Shown here: positions 33,411-43,285 of the stretch, one piece after another
Layout of the letters: every line of letters begins with the position of its first letter
How positions within the stretch are numbered: position 1 is the stretch's first letter
From: Tritonibacter multivorans
Lineage (GTDB): Bacteria; Pseudomonadota; Alphaproteobacteria; Rhodobacterales; Rhodobacteraceae
Direction of reading: 5' to 3'
Length of the DNA: 43,309 nt
Assembly: GCF_001458415.1 (NCBI RefSeq)
Contig: NZ_CYSD01000028.1
Span: 1 to 43,309, forward strand
The notes under the pieces: generated by a model
What the model saw: only the letters and a program-made list of their open reading frames with translations
Database searches by the model: none
What the model was told of the DNA's origin: nothing
Program-made: the position numbers and the translations under genes

Positions 33411-34529
33411 TCAGGGCAGATCAGCGGGGGGCAGGGGCTGGCGCGCCAGCTGGTAGCCTGCCTTGGTCAGCAGATCGAGCACGCCGCCCTTGCCGGGCAG
33501 GTGCATGGCGCCGACGCCAATGACAATCTGGTCGCCTTCGGTGGCTTCGATCACCGGGATCCAGGCGGCATTGCGGCCAAGCAGCATCTTATCCATCAGC
33601 TCGTCCAGATCGGCCTGCCGCCGTTCTGGCGACACCGGCGCCTCAGCCGCGAGGAAGCGGGCCTCTTCGATCAGGGTGAATTCAAGCACGCGTTCGTCAA
33701 AATAGGCGGCAGAGAGGCTGGCCAGCTGGTTCGGATCGGTCTGCGTCATCGCCAGATAGCTGCGCAGCCCTTCGACCTGTTCGTCGAGCGGCGTGTCCGA
33801 CATCAGGCCAATCACCGACAGCGCATCTTCGAGGGCTGCAATTGGCACATCAGCGTCTTTGGCCATGGTCATCAGCCGTTTGTCCAGCCCATTGGCAATA
33901 TCGGGATCCTGTTTGGCACAGAGCGGCAGCGCCAGAGACAGCGACAGGAACCAGGGCTGCATCTTGGCGGCCATTGCAGGCGGCAGGCCCGCGTCCCGGG
34001 CAAGGGCGGCCACGTGGTCCCATTCCTGTGGGCTGAGCCGGTCAATCAGGCTGGGGCCTTCGGTGATGAACGCGTGGGTCAGGTCTTCGGTCAGGGCTTT
34101 TTGAACTTTGGCCTGATCTGCATCGGTGGCTTCGACCAGCAGCGCGTCGGCGCTGTCAAACAGCGGCGCAAAGGTCTCGCGCCAGGCGGCAAAGCGCGGG
34201 TCGTTCAGGTGCAGCGTGCCAATCACATGCAGCACCCGGTCGTCGCGTGTGGCTGTCCAATAGAGCCCTTCGGCATAGGGGGCGACGGCGACCTGCGCGG
34301 CGACATCGGCCAACAGCGCCGGCGGCAGCGTGCTGCGGGTGTCTGTGCCGGTGCAGGCGGCGGCCAGCGGGCTGGCCAGAGCCCCGGCAAAGGCCGCGCC
34401 GGTCCAAAACGCCCATTGTGTCCGGCGGCGTGTCCGGCGGCGTGTCTGGCGGCGCGGCTGAGGTTGATGGCAGGACGGTCGGCTGGACGGTCGGTAGGAC
34501 AACAATTGGGGCAACAGGCGTGACAACAC
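33411..34529 (-). CDS. TraB/GumN family protein, exported, copy 2
   Basis: This 372-residue paralogue of the downstream gene carries the same motif set: HVIGTLHLNDPRF, DALLVEAT, and IGVGAMHLPGKGGVLDLLTKAGYQLAR. The start is GTG at 34529; the N-terminal 40 residues are unusually Arg/Pro/Gln-rich (RRQTRRRTRRRTQ) before a hydrophobic segment AFWTGAAFAGALASPLAA. The Arg-rich part is encoded by a 12-base tandem repeat (34419-34454), so the true start could be nearer the hydrophobic segment, although no in-frame ATG is seen there. Confidence 0.88.
   Translation of the reverse strand: MLSRLLPQLLSYRPSSRPSCHQPQPRRQTRRRTRRRTQWAFWTGAAFAGALASPLAAACTGTDTRSTLPPALLADVAAQVAVAPYAEGLYWTATRDDRVLHVIGTLHLNDPRFAAWRETFAPLFDSADALLVEATDADQAKVQKALTEDLTHAFITEGPSLIDRLSPQEWDHVAALARDAGLPPAMAAKMQPWFLSLSLALPLCAKQDPDIANGLDKRLMTMAKDADVPIAALEDALSVIGLMSDTPLDEQVEGLRSYLAMTQTDPNQLASLSAAYFDERVLEFTLIEEARFLAAEAPVSPERRQADLDELMDKMLLGRNAAWIPVIEATEGDQIVIGVGAMHLPGKGGVLDLLTKAGYQLARQPLPPADLP
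34419..34454 (+). repeat. Three tandem 12-base units (TGTCCGGCGGCG) inside the second TraB/GumN gene
   Basis: TGTCCGGCGGCG occurs at 34419-34430 and 34431-34442, with a third copy TGTCTGGCGGCG at 34443-34454. On the minus strand the repeats encode the TRRR repeats just before the signal-like hydrophobic segment. The length could vary by slippage without a frameshift because the unit is a multiple of three. Confidence 0.75.
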
Positions 34530-34753
34530 GGGAAATCTCTTTCTTCGGGGTGTCCCGCACGCACCCTAACTGGGGACTGCGGGACGAAAATTTCAAATCG
34601 TTTCAGCCACCTTGCCATTCGGCGGCAGGCCCGGCAAGTTCGCGGGGAGCGGAAATGACAGGACGGTGAACACAATAGGGTGGGACCACATGGCGCAGGG
34701 CAGCGCCCCGGACATCTTCCCTCGGACCGCGACAGCAGATCAGCAGGGTAGCA

Positions 34754-35446
34754 ATGAAAAAAGAAGAAGATCTTTATGCCCCGGTCAAAGCGCTTCTGGA
34801 AGCGCAGGGCTATGAGGTCAAAGGCGAAGTCGGCGCGGTCGACGTGATGGGCGTCCGGGACGCTGGCGAGGATCCTGTGCTGGTCGAACTGAAGCTGACG
34901 TTTTCGCTGTCCCTCTATCAGCAGGCGATCACCCGGCAGGCCGTGAGCGATGTGGTCTATATTGCCGTGCCCAAACCCAAGGGCCGTCAGGCGCGGCGGG
35001 TGATGAAGGACAACCACGCCCTGTGTCGCCGTCTGGGGCTGGGGTTGATCACCGTGCGCGAAGATGGTTTTGCCGAGGTCCACTGTGACCCGACCCCCTA
35101 TGCGCCGCGCAAATCGAAACCGCGCAAGGCGCGGCTCTTGCGAGAATTCCAGCGTCTGAGTGGGGATCCCAACAAAGGCGGCGCGCGCCGGGGCGGGCTG
35201 ATCACAGGCTACCGCGATGATGCGTTGAAATGTGCGGCCTATCTGGCCCGTGAAGGGGCCAGCAAAGGGGCGGATGTCGCCCGCGCCACCGGGGTGGTCA
35301 AGGCCACAACGCTGATGCGCGACAATCATTACGGCTGGTTTGATAAGGTCGACACAGGCGTCTATGCGCTGGGCACGGCAGGCGAGAAAGGTCTGGCCGA
35401 GTGGTGGCCCGACGGGGGCGCGCCCCAAGAAACGAAGGCGGATTAA
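34754..35446 (+). CDS. DUF2161 protein, predicted PD-(D/E)XK phosphodiesterase fold
   Basis: The 230-residue protein matches DUF2161: an N-terminal nuclease-like core with E-V-G-A-V-D-V and DPVLVELKLTFSLSLYQQA (Asp, then Glu-x-Lys of the PD-(D/E)XK motif; residues about 25-60), and a C-terminal winged-helix-like part (SKGADVARATGVVKATTLMRDNHYGWFDKV; residues about 165-215). Such proteins are predicted nucleases but their role is unknown. It lies upstream of groES with a 205-base gap and is a single-gene unit. Confidence 0.85.
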   Translation: MKKEEDLYAPVKALLEAQGYEVKGEVGAVDVMGVRDAGEDPVLVELKLTFSLSLYQQAITRQAVSDVVYIAVPKPKGRQARRVMKDNHALCRRLGLGLITVREDGFAEVHCDPTPYAPRKSKPRKARLLREFQRLSGDPNKGGARRGGLITGYRDDALKCAAYLAREGASKGADVARATGVVKATTLMRDNHYGWFDKVDTGVYALGTAGEKGLAEWWPDGGAPQETKAD

Positions 35447-35510
35447 CGCCTGTGGCGGGTGTCCCCGTCGCCGTCCCCAAAAATGTCACAGATTTTTCGC
35501 GTCAGATGCG

Positions 35511-35539
35511 TTGACTCCTGCGTTTTGCAGACCTAGCTT
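35511..35539 (+). promoter_or_regulatory. Promoter of groESL
   Basis: TTGACT (35511-35516) and TAGCTT (35534-35539) are 17 bases apart, a plausible -35/-10 pair that places the start site near 35546, right at the edge of the CIRCE element. This matches the usual arrangement in HrcA-controlled operons. Confidence 0.55.
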
Positions 35540-35547
35540 CCTGCTCG

Positions 35548-35574
35548 TTAGCACTCATGACCTGCGAGTGATAA
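35548..35574 (+). promoter_or_regulatory. CIRCE element (HrcA operator) of groESL
   Basis: TTAGCACTC, nine spacer bases, then GAGTGATAA, matches the consensus TTAGCACTC-N9-GAGTGCTAA with only the second arm imperfect. HrcA binds this inverted repeat and represses groESL until heat stress. It lies about 80 bases before the groES ATG, in the 5' untranslated leader. Confidence 0.93.
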
Positions 35575-35651
35575 TGATCCGTGCTCGTTGCTTCCAAGAA
35601 GGATGGCACGGGTGTTAGAGAAATGTACTTTGAGCTTAAGGAGCTGCAAAG

Positions 35652-35939
35652 ATGGCACTGAAACCGCTTCACGACCGCGTTCTGGTTCGTCGCACTGAAA
35701 GCGAAGAAAAAACCGCCGGTGGTCTGATCATCCCCGATTCCGCAAAAGAAAAGCCCTCTGAGGGTGTTGTCGTCGCATGTGGCGAAGGCGCGCGTAAGGA
35801 CTCTGGCGAGCTGATCGCGATGGCAGTGAAAGAGGGTGACACCATCCTGTTCGGCAAATGGTCCGGCACCGAAGTCTCCGTCGACGGTGAAGAACTGCTG
35901 ATGATGAAGGAAAGCGACATTATGGGCATCATCGTGTGA
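35652..35939 (+). CDS. groES: Co-chaperonin GroES
   Basis: GroES forms the heptameric lid of the GroEL chamber. The 95-residue protein begins [14 protein letters not shown] and contains the mobile loop [23 protein letters not shown], followed by [35 protein letters not shown]; length and sequence are standard. It heads the groESL operon, 71 bases before groEL, with the CIRCE operator upstream. Confidence 0.98.
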   Translation: MALKPLHDRVLVRRTESEEKTAGGLIIPDSAKEKPSEGVVVACGEGARKDSGELIAMAVKEGDTILFGKWSGTEVSVDGEELLMMKESDIMGIIV

Positions 35940-36001
35940 GCCTTAGGCCCGCACTGATTTGATCCCTGATCCGTTTTCCCCCCGAAAATAATACTCTTTA
36001 G

Positions 36002-37654
<1,653 letters not shown>

Positions 37655-37677
37655 TCACAAGTCCTTTGGACTTGTGA
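37655..37677 (+). terminator. Stem-loop immediately after groEL
   Basis: TCACAAGTCC pairs with GGACTTGTGA across a TTT loop, starting one base after the groEL stop. No T-run follows, so it may stabilise the mRNA 3' end, with the true stop at the terminator about 75 bases later. Confidence 0.6.
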
Positions 37678-37751
37678 TGCCCGACAGGCGACCTCCCCAA
37701 AGGGAGGTCTGCCGAGAGGGTCATCAACCATCCAGTCGGATGACACAGAAA

Positions 37752-37777
37752 GGGTCGCCTGCGGGCGGCCCTTTTTT
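37752..37777 (+). terminator. Intrinsic terminator of groESL
   Basis: GGGTCGCC pairs with GGCGGCCC (one G-U) and is followed by TTTTTT, the classic Rho-independent form. It lies 98 bases after groEL. Confidence 0.8.
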
Positions 37778-37924
37778 ATTTGGCCCGCGATGCGGGCCGG
37801 CCTCCGGCGGGGATATTTGGAAAAAGATGAAAGGGCGGGGCGCGTTATTTCGCGGCCTCTTCAATTGACGATCCTGCGCAAGCCTGGCAGCCTGGTTGTA
37901 ATTTTTAACAGCGAAATCAATTTT

Positions 37925-38815
37925 ATGGCTAAGGCAGTTTTTATTCAGTCGTCCCATTCCGTCTATGATGATCAACCGGGGGTCGCCTATCACTTTCCAA
38001 AAAGAAGTTACTTAAGACGAGTTGCGCAAACAGTTGGCGACTGGGTGGTTTTCTATGAGGGCCGTTCCGGCGGCGGTCGGGGGTACTTCGGTGTGCAAAG
38101 GGTAAAGTCCATAGAGGATGATCCTTCTGATCCCACACATGCCTATGCAATTCTGGACCAGGCAAGTCAGCTGTCCTTTGAGCGTTCGGTTCCGCGACTA
38201 AAAGACAATGATGCGCCGTACGAAACGGGCCTGCCGAAGTTCGGAGGTTTCAATACGCAAGCGGTGCGGATGATTTCAGATGAAGATTTTGATGCCATTC
38301 TAGCAGCGGGCTTTGCGGTCGAACCTCACCCTGATCGCTTGCCGCGAACGGGAGCAATCACCCGTGATGCCGAGGGATTTGCCGAGGCCCGGGCAACCTT
38401 CGACCACACACCTCGCGAAAGCATTTTGGTTTCGAGGAAATTGCGAGATCGCAGTTTTGCCAAGCAAGTAAAATTCGCCTATGGAGGGGTGTGTGCCCTG
38501 TCTGGTCTGGAGCTTCGCAATGGGGGTGGTCGGCCTGAAGTTGAAGCGGCCCATATTCTCCCAGTTGAGCACAATGGCCCGGATGTCGTGCACAACGGTA
38601 TGGCGTTGTCTGGAACTCTGCATTGGATGTTCGATCGCGGTCTGGTGGGGGTGGATGACGATCGCCGTATCTTGGTGGCCAGCGAAACCGTTGCGTCTGA
38701 CACGCTTTCGCGGCTGTTGGTCCCGGACCGAAAGTTGATTGTGCCCAAGGCTGTGGCGTTGCAGCCCCATCGGGATTATCTACGCTGGCACCGTGAGAAT
38801 TGTTTTAAAGGGTGA
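37925..38815 (+). CDS. HNH endonuclease with an N-terminal reader-like domain
   Basis: From the ATG at 37925 the protein is 296 residues. The C-terminal HNH nuclease motif is clear: CALSGLELRNGGGRPEVEAAHILPVEHNG and VHNGMALSGTLHWMFDRGLVGVDDD (residues about 195-255). The N-terminal part (QSSHSVYDDQPGVAYHFPKR, GDWVVFYEGRSGGGRGYFGVQRV) resembles PUA/EVE-like small-molecule or modified-base reader domains, which would make it a modification-dependent restriction enzyme; that reading is inferred. The gene is less GC-rich than its neighbours. A longer frame from 37790 was rejected because its extra 45 residues look non-conserved and it overlaps the post-groEL sequence. Confidence 0.82.
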   Translation: MAKAVFIQSSHSVYDDQPGVAYHFPKRSYLRRVAQTVGDWVVFYEGRSGGGRGYFGVQRVKSIEDDPSDPTHAYAILDQASQLSFERSVPRLKDNDAPYETGLPKFGGFNTQAVRMISDEDFDAILAAGFAVEPHPDRLPRTGAITRDAEGFAEARATFDHTPRESILVSRKLRDRSFAKQVKFAYGGVCALSGLELRNGGGRPEVEAAHILPVEHNGPDVVHNGMALSGTLHWMFDRGLVGVDDDRRILVASETVASDTLSRLLVPDRKLIVPKAVALQPHRDYLRWHRENCFKG

Positions 38816-38855
38816 GGTTTTTGCCTTTGTCATATGCGGTCCCTAAGGTGGCCCC

Positions 38856-39170
38856 ATGACCCGCAAGCACCCCAATCGCCGCATGTTGATCCCGCTGAAT
38901 GCGCAGGAGCGTGAGGCGCTGCGTGTTTTGGCGCGGGGTGGGAGCCTTGGCGATGCGCTGCGGCGGCTGGTGCAGGTTGGGCTGACCGAGGGTGTGGTGG
39001 ATCTTGGCGCGGTGCGCGAGAGAGCTGCGCCGTCGCGTTTGCCGCTGCAACTGCCACGACAGGCACGGCGGATGGTGGAGCGGCTGGCGCAGCGCGAGGG
39101 GAGCACGCCAGAGCTTGTTGTCTGGGCTCTGCTGCGGCAGGCGCTGGCGCGGGCGCGCCTGGAGCGGTGA
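38856..39170 (+). CDS. Small basic hypothetical protein (104 aa)
   Basis: A 104-residue Arg/Leu-rich protein, start MTRKHPNRRMLIPLNAQEREALRVLARGG. It could be two small helical DNA-binding units (QEREALRVLARGGSLGDALRRLV and RRMVERLAQREGSTPELVVWALLRQAL), loosely like ribbon-helix-helix or CopG proteins, but no family is recognised. High GC with strong coding bias; no overlap with neighbours. Product and function unknown. Confidence 0.6.
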   Translation: MTRKHPNRRMLIPLNAQEREALRVLARGGSLGDALRRLVQVGLTEGVVDLGAVRERAAPSRLPLQLPRQARRMVERLAQREGSTPELVVWALLRQALARARLER

Positions 39171-39498
39171 AAGACGTCTCAATTGCCGCCCGATGTCCGG
39201 CGATGGCCTTGAAATAAATGCGGTATCTGTGCGGTCGTGGGGCAAAACAGCCCCCGATTGTAAGGGGGACGCACCGGCAAGATCACAAGAAAAGCGCGCA
39301 GGCGGCTGTTGGGGATTGTCCTTTGCGTGCAACAGCGGGGACGGGGACGTGCCCCTCCGGTATTCTAGGCTTGGCACGAATCACCCTTTGCGCGTATTGA
39401 TACACCCACGGTTCAACTTTCCTTGCGCTCTCTTTGGCCACTGGCTGGGGCATTTCGCGCAGGGATCCATCGGTCTTTAGCCAAGAGGAGGCGTTTTG

Positions 39499-39582
39499 AT
39501 GACCAATCGTTATTTCGTACGCCAAGCATCTTGGCTGGGCGCCCCATGCACCCGACGTATCGGTGCAGTGGCGACGTCATAA
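39499..39582 (+). CDS. Possible 27-residue small protein or leader peptide
   Basis: ATG at 39499 is preceded by AAGAGGAGG at 7-8 bases, a near-perfect Shine-Dalgarno sequence, and the frame runs MTNRYFVRQASWLGAPCTRRIGAVATS before a TAA stop. Too short to recognise a family. It may be a leader peptide, a genuine small protein, or the 5' remnant of a decayed gene; the ribosome site is the only positive evidence. Confidence 0.35.
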   Translation: MTNRYFVRQASWLGAPCTRRIGAVATS

Positions 39583-39765
39583 GCCGATCTCCGCGGTCCA
39601 GCGCAGCCCTTATGCGCCCAGTTCCGCACTCCTGAACCACATTCCAACCTGATCCCTGACTGACGATCTTTGCGGCGCGCGTTATGGCCGCCGTTTGAGG
39701 TCACTCTCTGCGCCCTGTGCGGGGCTTTGGGTCTGGTTGGTTCCCTTCACACCTTTGATGAGAGG

Positions 39766-39782
39766 CCACCCGGAATGGGTGG
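39766..39782 (+). promoter_or_regulatory. Stem-loop overlapping the ribosome site of the next gene
   Basis: CCACCC pairs with GGGTGG across GGAAT, nine bases before the ATG at 39792; the GGTGGAG that would bind the ribosome lies in the right arm. The hairpin could hide the ribosome site. Small stem, so significance is uncertain. Confidence 0.35.
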
Positions 39783-39791
39783 AGACCTATT

Positions 39792-40094
39792 ATGACCAGA
39801 AATGATCCTTTTGAACTGGCGCAGATGCCTTTTGCACAACCGGGGCCAAACCCGGGGCTTCTGGCCCTGACCCTGGTTGAAGAAGCGGCGCGCAGTCTGG
39901 GCCCCTTTGCCCGGTTGCGGCTGGCCCTGCGGCTGCTGGGGCGGCTTGTGCGGGCCCCGGGCGGGGGTGAGAGGCCACGGGTCAAAATGACCGCTGTGGA
40001 CAACCTTGATGCCTTCCTGCGTCGGGACATTGGCCTGCCGGAAGAAGCCCCGAGGCGGGGGCCGCCGCTTTACCCTCCGCCTCCGTATTTCTGA
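39792..40094 (+). CDS. Small hypothetical protein (100 aa)
   Basis: A 100-residue protein, MTRNDPFELAQMPFAQPGPNPGLL, with an amphipathic helical middle (LVEEAARSLGPFARLRLALRLLGRLVRAP) and a Pro-rich tail (PRRGPPLYPPPPYF). No family is recognised. A plausible ribosome site (GGTGGAG) precedes the ATG. Coding bias is good, so it is probably real, but nothing indicates its role. Confidence 0.55.
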   Translation: MTRNDPFELAQMPFAQPGPNPGLLALTLVEEAARSLGPFARLRLALRLLGRLVRAPGGGERPRVKMTAVDNLDAFLRRDIGLPEEAPRRGPPLYPPPPYF

Positions 40095-40229
40095 GCGGGC
40101 CTGCGCGCCTGGCGCAGAGTCACGGCTCTGTGATCACAGTTGGTCCCGTTGCCCTCTTGTCCTGCTTGACAGGGGGCGGCGGGGCTGGTTGTCGTGGCCG
40201 GGTTTGAGACAATTCCGGAGCGCAGGACG

Positions 40230-41060
40230 ATGCGGCTGATAATCCTGACAACGCTGGTCATGCTGGCCTTTGCTGCCAATTCCGTTTTGGGCCGCTGGGC
40301 CATTGGCGGTGGCCATATGGAGGCGGTGGATTTTGGTCTGCTGCGGTTGGCCTCGGGGGCGGCGATGCTGTGGGCGCTGTGTGCGCTGCGGCGGCAGGGG
40401 CCGCAGGAACGCCTTGGGCCGAGCCTTCTGGGCGGCACGTCTTTGCTTGTCTATATCCTTGGGTTTTCAATTTCTTATGTGGCGCTGGATGCGGGGCTTG
40501 GGGCGCTGATCCTGTTTGGTGTGGTGCAGGTCACCATGTTCGCCTGGGGGCTGCTGCGCGGGCAGGCGGCCCGCCCGTTGCAAGTGGGCGGCGCGGCGCT
40601 GGCGCTGGTGGGGCTGGCCTATGTGGTCTGGCCTGGCGAAGGCGCTGAGGTGCCCCTGTGGGCGGCGGCGTTGATGGGCTTGGGCGGGTTCGGCTGGGGC
40701 GTCTATTCGCTGGCTGGGCGCGGGGCGCGAGATGCGCTGGGGGCAACCACGGTGAATTTCACGCTGGCCAGTGTCCTGTTGCTGCCGTGGTTGTGGATCA
40801 GTGGGGATGCACCGGTCAGCGGGCTTGGGGCTTTGCTGGCGGTGATTTCGGGCGCGGGCACATCGGCGTTGGGATATGCGCTGTGGTATCGGATCCTGCC
40901 GCAGATCGCACCGCCCGTGGCCGCCACCGTGCAACTGAGCGTGCCGGTGATTGCGATCCTTGCGGGCAGCGTGATCCTGGGCGAAGCCATTGGCCTGCGG
41001 CTGGTGGTGGGCGCGGTTCTGGTACTGGGCGGGATTGCGCTGGTGGTGCGGGGAAAATAG
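40230..41060 (+). CDS. DMT/EamA-type transporter
   Basis: From the ATG at 40230 the protein is 276 residues with about ten hydrophobic segments in the two-repeat EamA layout (MRLIILTTLVMLAFAANSVLGRWAI ... FDYGLLRLASGAAMLW-type first repeat; GYALWYRILPQIAPPVAATVQLSVPVIAILAGSVILGEAIGLRLVVGAVLVLGGIALV second repeat). Such proteins export metabolites or amino acids; the substrate is unknown. An in-frame start 36 bases earlier exists but would add a hydrophilic stretch before the first helix. Confidence 0.88.
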   Translation: MRLIILTTLVMLAFAANSVLGRWAIGGGHMEAVDFGLLRLASGAAMLWALCALRRQGPQERLGPSLLGGTSLLVYILGFSISYVALDAGLGALILFGVVQVTMFAWGLLRGQAARPLQVGGAALALVGLAYVVWPGEGAEVPLWAAALMGLGGFGWGVYSLAGRGARDALGATTVNFTLASVLLLPWLWISGDAPVSGLGALLAVISGAGTSALGYALWYRILPQIAPPVAATVQLSVPVIAILAGSVILGEAIGLRLVVGAVLVLGGIALVVRGK

Positions 41061-41126
41061 GCGCAGGAACCTCAGGGGCTGCGATCGGGGCTTTTCAGGC
41101 CGCGGCGCGGCGCTTATCTGACGTTT

Positions 41127-41873
41127 ATGCGCCGATATCTCTTTCTTCTTTTGTTGTGGCTGCCGCTGCCTGCGGCGGCAGACTGTGTGATCCTGCTGCA
41201 TGGGCTGGCGCGTACCGAGGCGTCCTTTCTGTTGATGGAGGAGGCGCTGGAGGCGCGTGGCTATGCGGTGGTGCGGCCCGGATACCCGTCGACCTCGGCC
41301 CGGATCGAGGACCTGGCAGAGGCGGCGCTGCCCGCAGCTTTTGCGGCTTGTGGGGCGGCGCGCACCCATGTGGTGACCCATTCGATGGGCGGCATTCTGG
41401 CGCGCTATTATCTGTCGAAACAGCGCCCTAAGACACTTGGCAATGTGGTCATGCTGGCGCCGCCCAATATGGGCAGCGAGCTGGTGGACGAGCTGGGCGA
41501 CTGGTCGGTGTTTGACCTGATCCACGGACCCGCAGGCGCAGAGCTGGGCACAGGCCCCGACAGCCTCCCCAATCGCCTGCCGCCGGTGGAATATCCGGTC
41601 GGGGTGATCGCGGGCAGCCAGTCGCTGAACCCGGTGTTTTCCAGCCTGATCCCCGGGGCTGATGACGGCAAGGTGTCGGTGGCGCGGACTTCGGTTCCGG
41701 GTATGCGGGCCAAGATCGTGCTGCCGGTCACGCATACCTATATGATGAACAACCCGCGTGTGATTGCGCAGGTGGCGCATTTTCTGGAAACCGGCACATT
41801 TGATGCTTCCCTTGGCTGGCTGGATGGGGTTCTAGGAGAGAATTGGAATGCAGCGGATGGACAAGGCGAGTGA
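41127..41873 (+). CDS. Exported alpha/beta hydrolase (lipase/esterase-like)
   Basis: The 248-residue protein has a short signal peptide ([18 protein letters not shown]), an HG oxyanion segment in [15 protein letters not shown], the nucleophile elbow THSMGG (Ser at about residue 92) and a possible catalytic His in [12 protein letters not shown]; the Asp is probably in GADDGKVSV. This is the layout of small exported lipases or PGAP1-like hydrolases. Its stop overlaps the start of the PhnM-like gene by four bases (GTGA), so the two are probably cotranscribed; a functional link is not evident. Confidence 0.85.
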   Translation: MRRYLFLLLLWLPLPAAADCVILLHGLARTEASFLLMEEALEARGYAVVRPGYPSTSARIEDLAEAALPAAFAACGAARTHVVTHSMGGILARYYLSKQRPKTLGNVVMLAPPNMGSELVDELGDWSVFDLIHGPAGAELGTGPDSLPNRLPPVEYPVGVIAGSQSLNPVFSSLIPGADDGKVSVARTSVPGMRAKIVLPVTHTYMMNNPRVIAQVAHFLETGTFDASLGWLDGVLGENWNAADGQGE

Positions 41874-43030
41874 ACGGGCAGGGAAACGGGTTGGAGCTGA
41901 CATTGGTGGGCGCAAATGTGTTGCGCCCGGATGGGTTGGAACTTGCGGGCGAACTGGCGATCGGCGGCGGTCTGGTTCAGGAAGGGCGGGCTGGGCGGCA
42001 GATTGATCTGTCGGGCTATCGCGTGATGCCCGGGATCATTGACCTGCACGGTGATGGGTTCGAACGTCACCTTGCGCCGCGCCGGGGCGCGATGAAGCAG
42101 ATGGGCGAAGGGATTGTCGCGGCTGAGGCCGAACTTGCCGCCAATGGCATCACCACCGCCGTGCTGGCGCAGTTCTATTCCTGGGAAGGCGGCCTGCGCG
42201 GGGCGGAGTTTGCGGGCCAAGTGTTCGAGGCAATCAAATCCGTCAAAGACCAGCTGGTCACCGATCTGCTGCCGCAGCTGCGGTTCGAAATTCACCTGCT
42301 TGAGGATTATGCCACCCTGCCTGCGCGTGTTGCCGAGTGGGAGGTGCCCTATGTGGTGTTCAACGACCATCTGCCGCATGACCGTTTGGCCGAAGGGCGC
42401 AAGCCGCCACGGCTGACCGGTCAGGCGCTCAAAGCGGGGCGCAATCCCGAGGTGCATTTCCAGATGCTTCTGGATCTGCATGCGCGCAAACCCGAGGTGC
42501 CCGCCGCGCTGGAGGCCGTGGTGCCGCAGCTGTTGGCGCAGGGGGTGCGTCTGGGCAGCCATGATGACCACACGGCCGAGGACCGCGCCCTTTGGCGCGC
42601 ACGCGGCGTGCGGATTTCAGAATTCCCCGAAACGATGGAAGCGGCAGAGGCCGCGCGTGGGGCGGGGGATCATGTGATCCTTGGTTCCCCCAATGTGGTG
42701 CGCGGGGGCAGCCATAAGGGCAATGCCTCGGCGGTTGAGCTGATCGCAATGGGGCTCTGTGATGCGTTGGCGTCGGATTACCACTACCCCAGCCCGCGTC
42801 GTGCGGCGTTGATGCTGGCGAAGACGGGGCTTTTGCCGATCGAGGCGGCCTGGGCGCTGGTGTCGGAAGGCCCTGCGCGGGTGCTGGGGCTGGCAGATCG
42901 CGGTCGCCTGTTGCCGGGACAGCGCGCGGATCTGGTGGTGTTGGACGCACAGGACCGGGTTGCGGCGACGCTGTCGGGGGGGCGTGTGAGTTACATGACC
43001 GGCGATATAGCCGCCCGGTTTGTAGGGTAA
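41870..43030 (+). CDS. phnM: PhnM-like amidohydrolase (alpha-D-ribose 1-methylphosphonate 5-triphosphate diphosphatase family)
   Basis: The roughly 386-residue protein has the amidohydrolase HxD in [19 protein letters not shown] (about 55), FNDHLPHDR, the metal motif [50 protein letters not shown] and the C-terminal [15 protein letters not shown]. PhnM removes pyrophosphate from the C-P lyase intermediate. The other phn genes are absent here and the motifs differ slightly from classical PhnM (HGDGFERH rather than HTDNLEKH), so it may be a second PhnM type or a relative. I chose the GTG at 41870, which overlaps the hydrolase stop; a TTG at 41843 would add nine residues. Confidence 0.78.
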   Translation: MNGQGNGLELTLVGANVLRPDGLELAGELAIGGGLVQEGRAGRQIDLSGYRVMPGIIDLHGDGFERHLAPRRGAMKQMGEGIVAAEAELAANGITTAVLAQFYSWEGGLRGAEFAGQVFEAIKSVKDQLVTDLLPQLRFEIHLLEDYATLPARVAEWEVPYVVFNDHLPHDRLAEGRKPPRLTGQALKAGRNPEVHFQMLLDLHARKPEVPAALEAVVPQLLAQGVRLGSHDDHTAEDRALWRARGVRISEFPETMEAAEAARGAGDHVILGSPNVVRGGSHKGNASAVELIAMGLCDALASDYHYPSPRRAALMLAKTGLLPIEAAWALVSEGPARVLGLADRGRLLPGQRADLVVLDAQDRVAATLSGGRVSYMTGDIAARFVG

Positions 43031-43183
43031 GCGCACTGCACCTCAGGCCCCATGGGCCATCGCCCCAGCGCCTGAAACCGCCTTTGGGCGATTTCAGAGA
43101 TCCCGGTTTCATATCTTTCGCTTAACTTCGAGGGTCTGGGGGATCATCCCCCGGCGGGGGTGCGGGGGCAGCGCCCCCGCCCG

Positions 43184-43227
43184 CGCGCCGCAGGCGCGCC
43201 TCCAATAGTTCGCGCCGCAGGCGCGCC
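43184..43227. repeat. Two direct copies of a GC palindrome (CGCGCCGCAGGCGCGCC)
   Basis: The 17-base self-complementary unit occurs at 43184-43200 and again at 43211-43227, ten bases apart, within a strongly GC-rich intergenic stretch that also holds GGGGGCAGCGCCCCC (43164-43178). It looks like the REP-type hairpin arrays found downstream of genes in many GC-rich alphaproteobacteria. No gene is seen in 43031-43285. Confidence 0.55.
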
Positions 43228-43237
43228 CCAAAAGAAA

Positions 43238-43258
43238 CGCGCGCCCAATGGGCGCGCG
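43238..43258 (-). terminator. Intrinsic terminator for a gene entering from the right, minus strand
   Basis: CGCGCGCCC pairs with GGGCGCGCG across an AAT loop. Read on the minus strand it is followed by TTTCTTTTGG, a T-rich tail, so it fits a Rho-independent terminator for the gene whose end is seen at 43286. Confidence 0.6.
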
Positions 43259-43285
43259 CTGTGAAGTGTTGCCGTGGCGGTTCGG

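Larger units (their letters stand above)
39171..39791. other. Mostly non-coding stretch between two small hypothetical genes
   Basis: About 620 bases without a family-supported gene. It contains a possible 27-codon frame at 39499-39582 with a strong ribosome site and a hairpin at 39766-39782, both listed separately. Several overlapping frames on the minus strand have no ribosome site or family features. Confidence 0.5.

Noticed and set aside
40467..41780. Minus-strand frame of 437 residues opposite the DMT transporter and hydrolase
   Set aside because: Antisense to two supported genes, with Arg/His/Gln-rich composition typical of a shadow frame.
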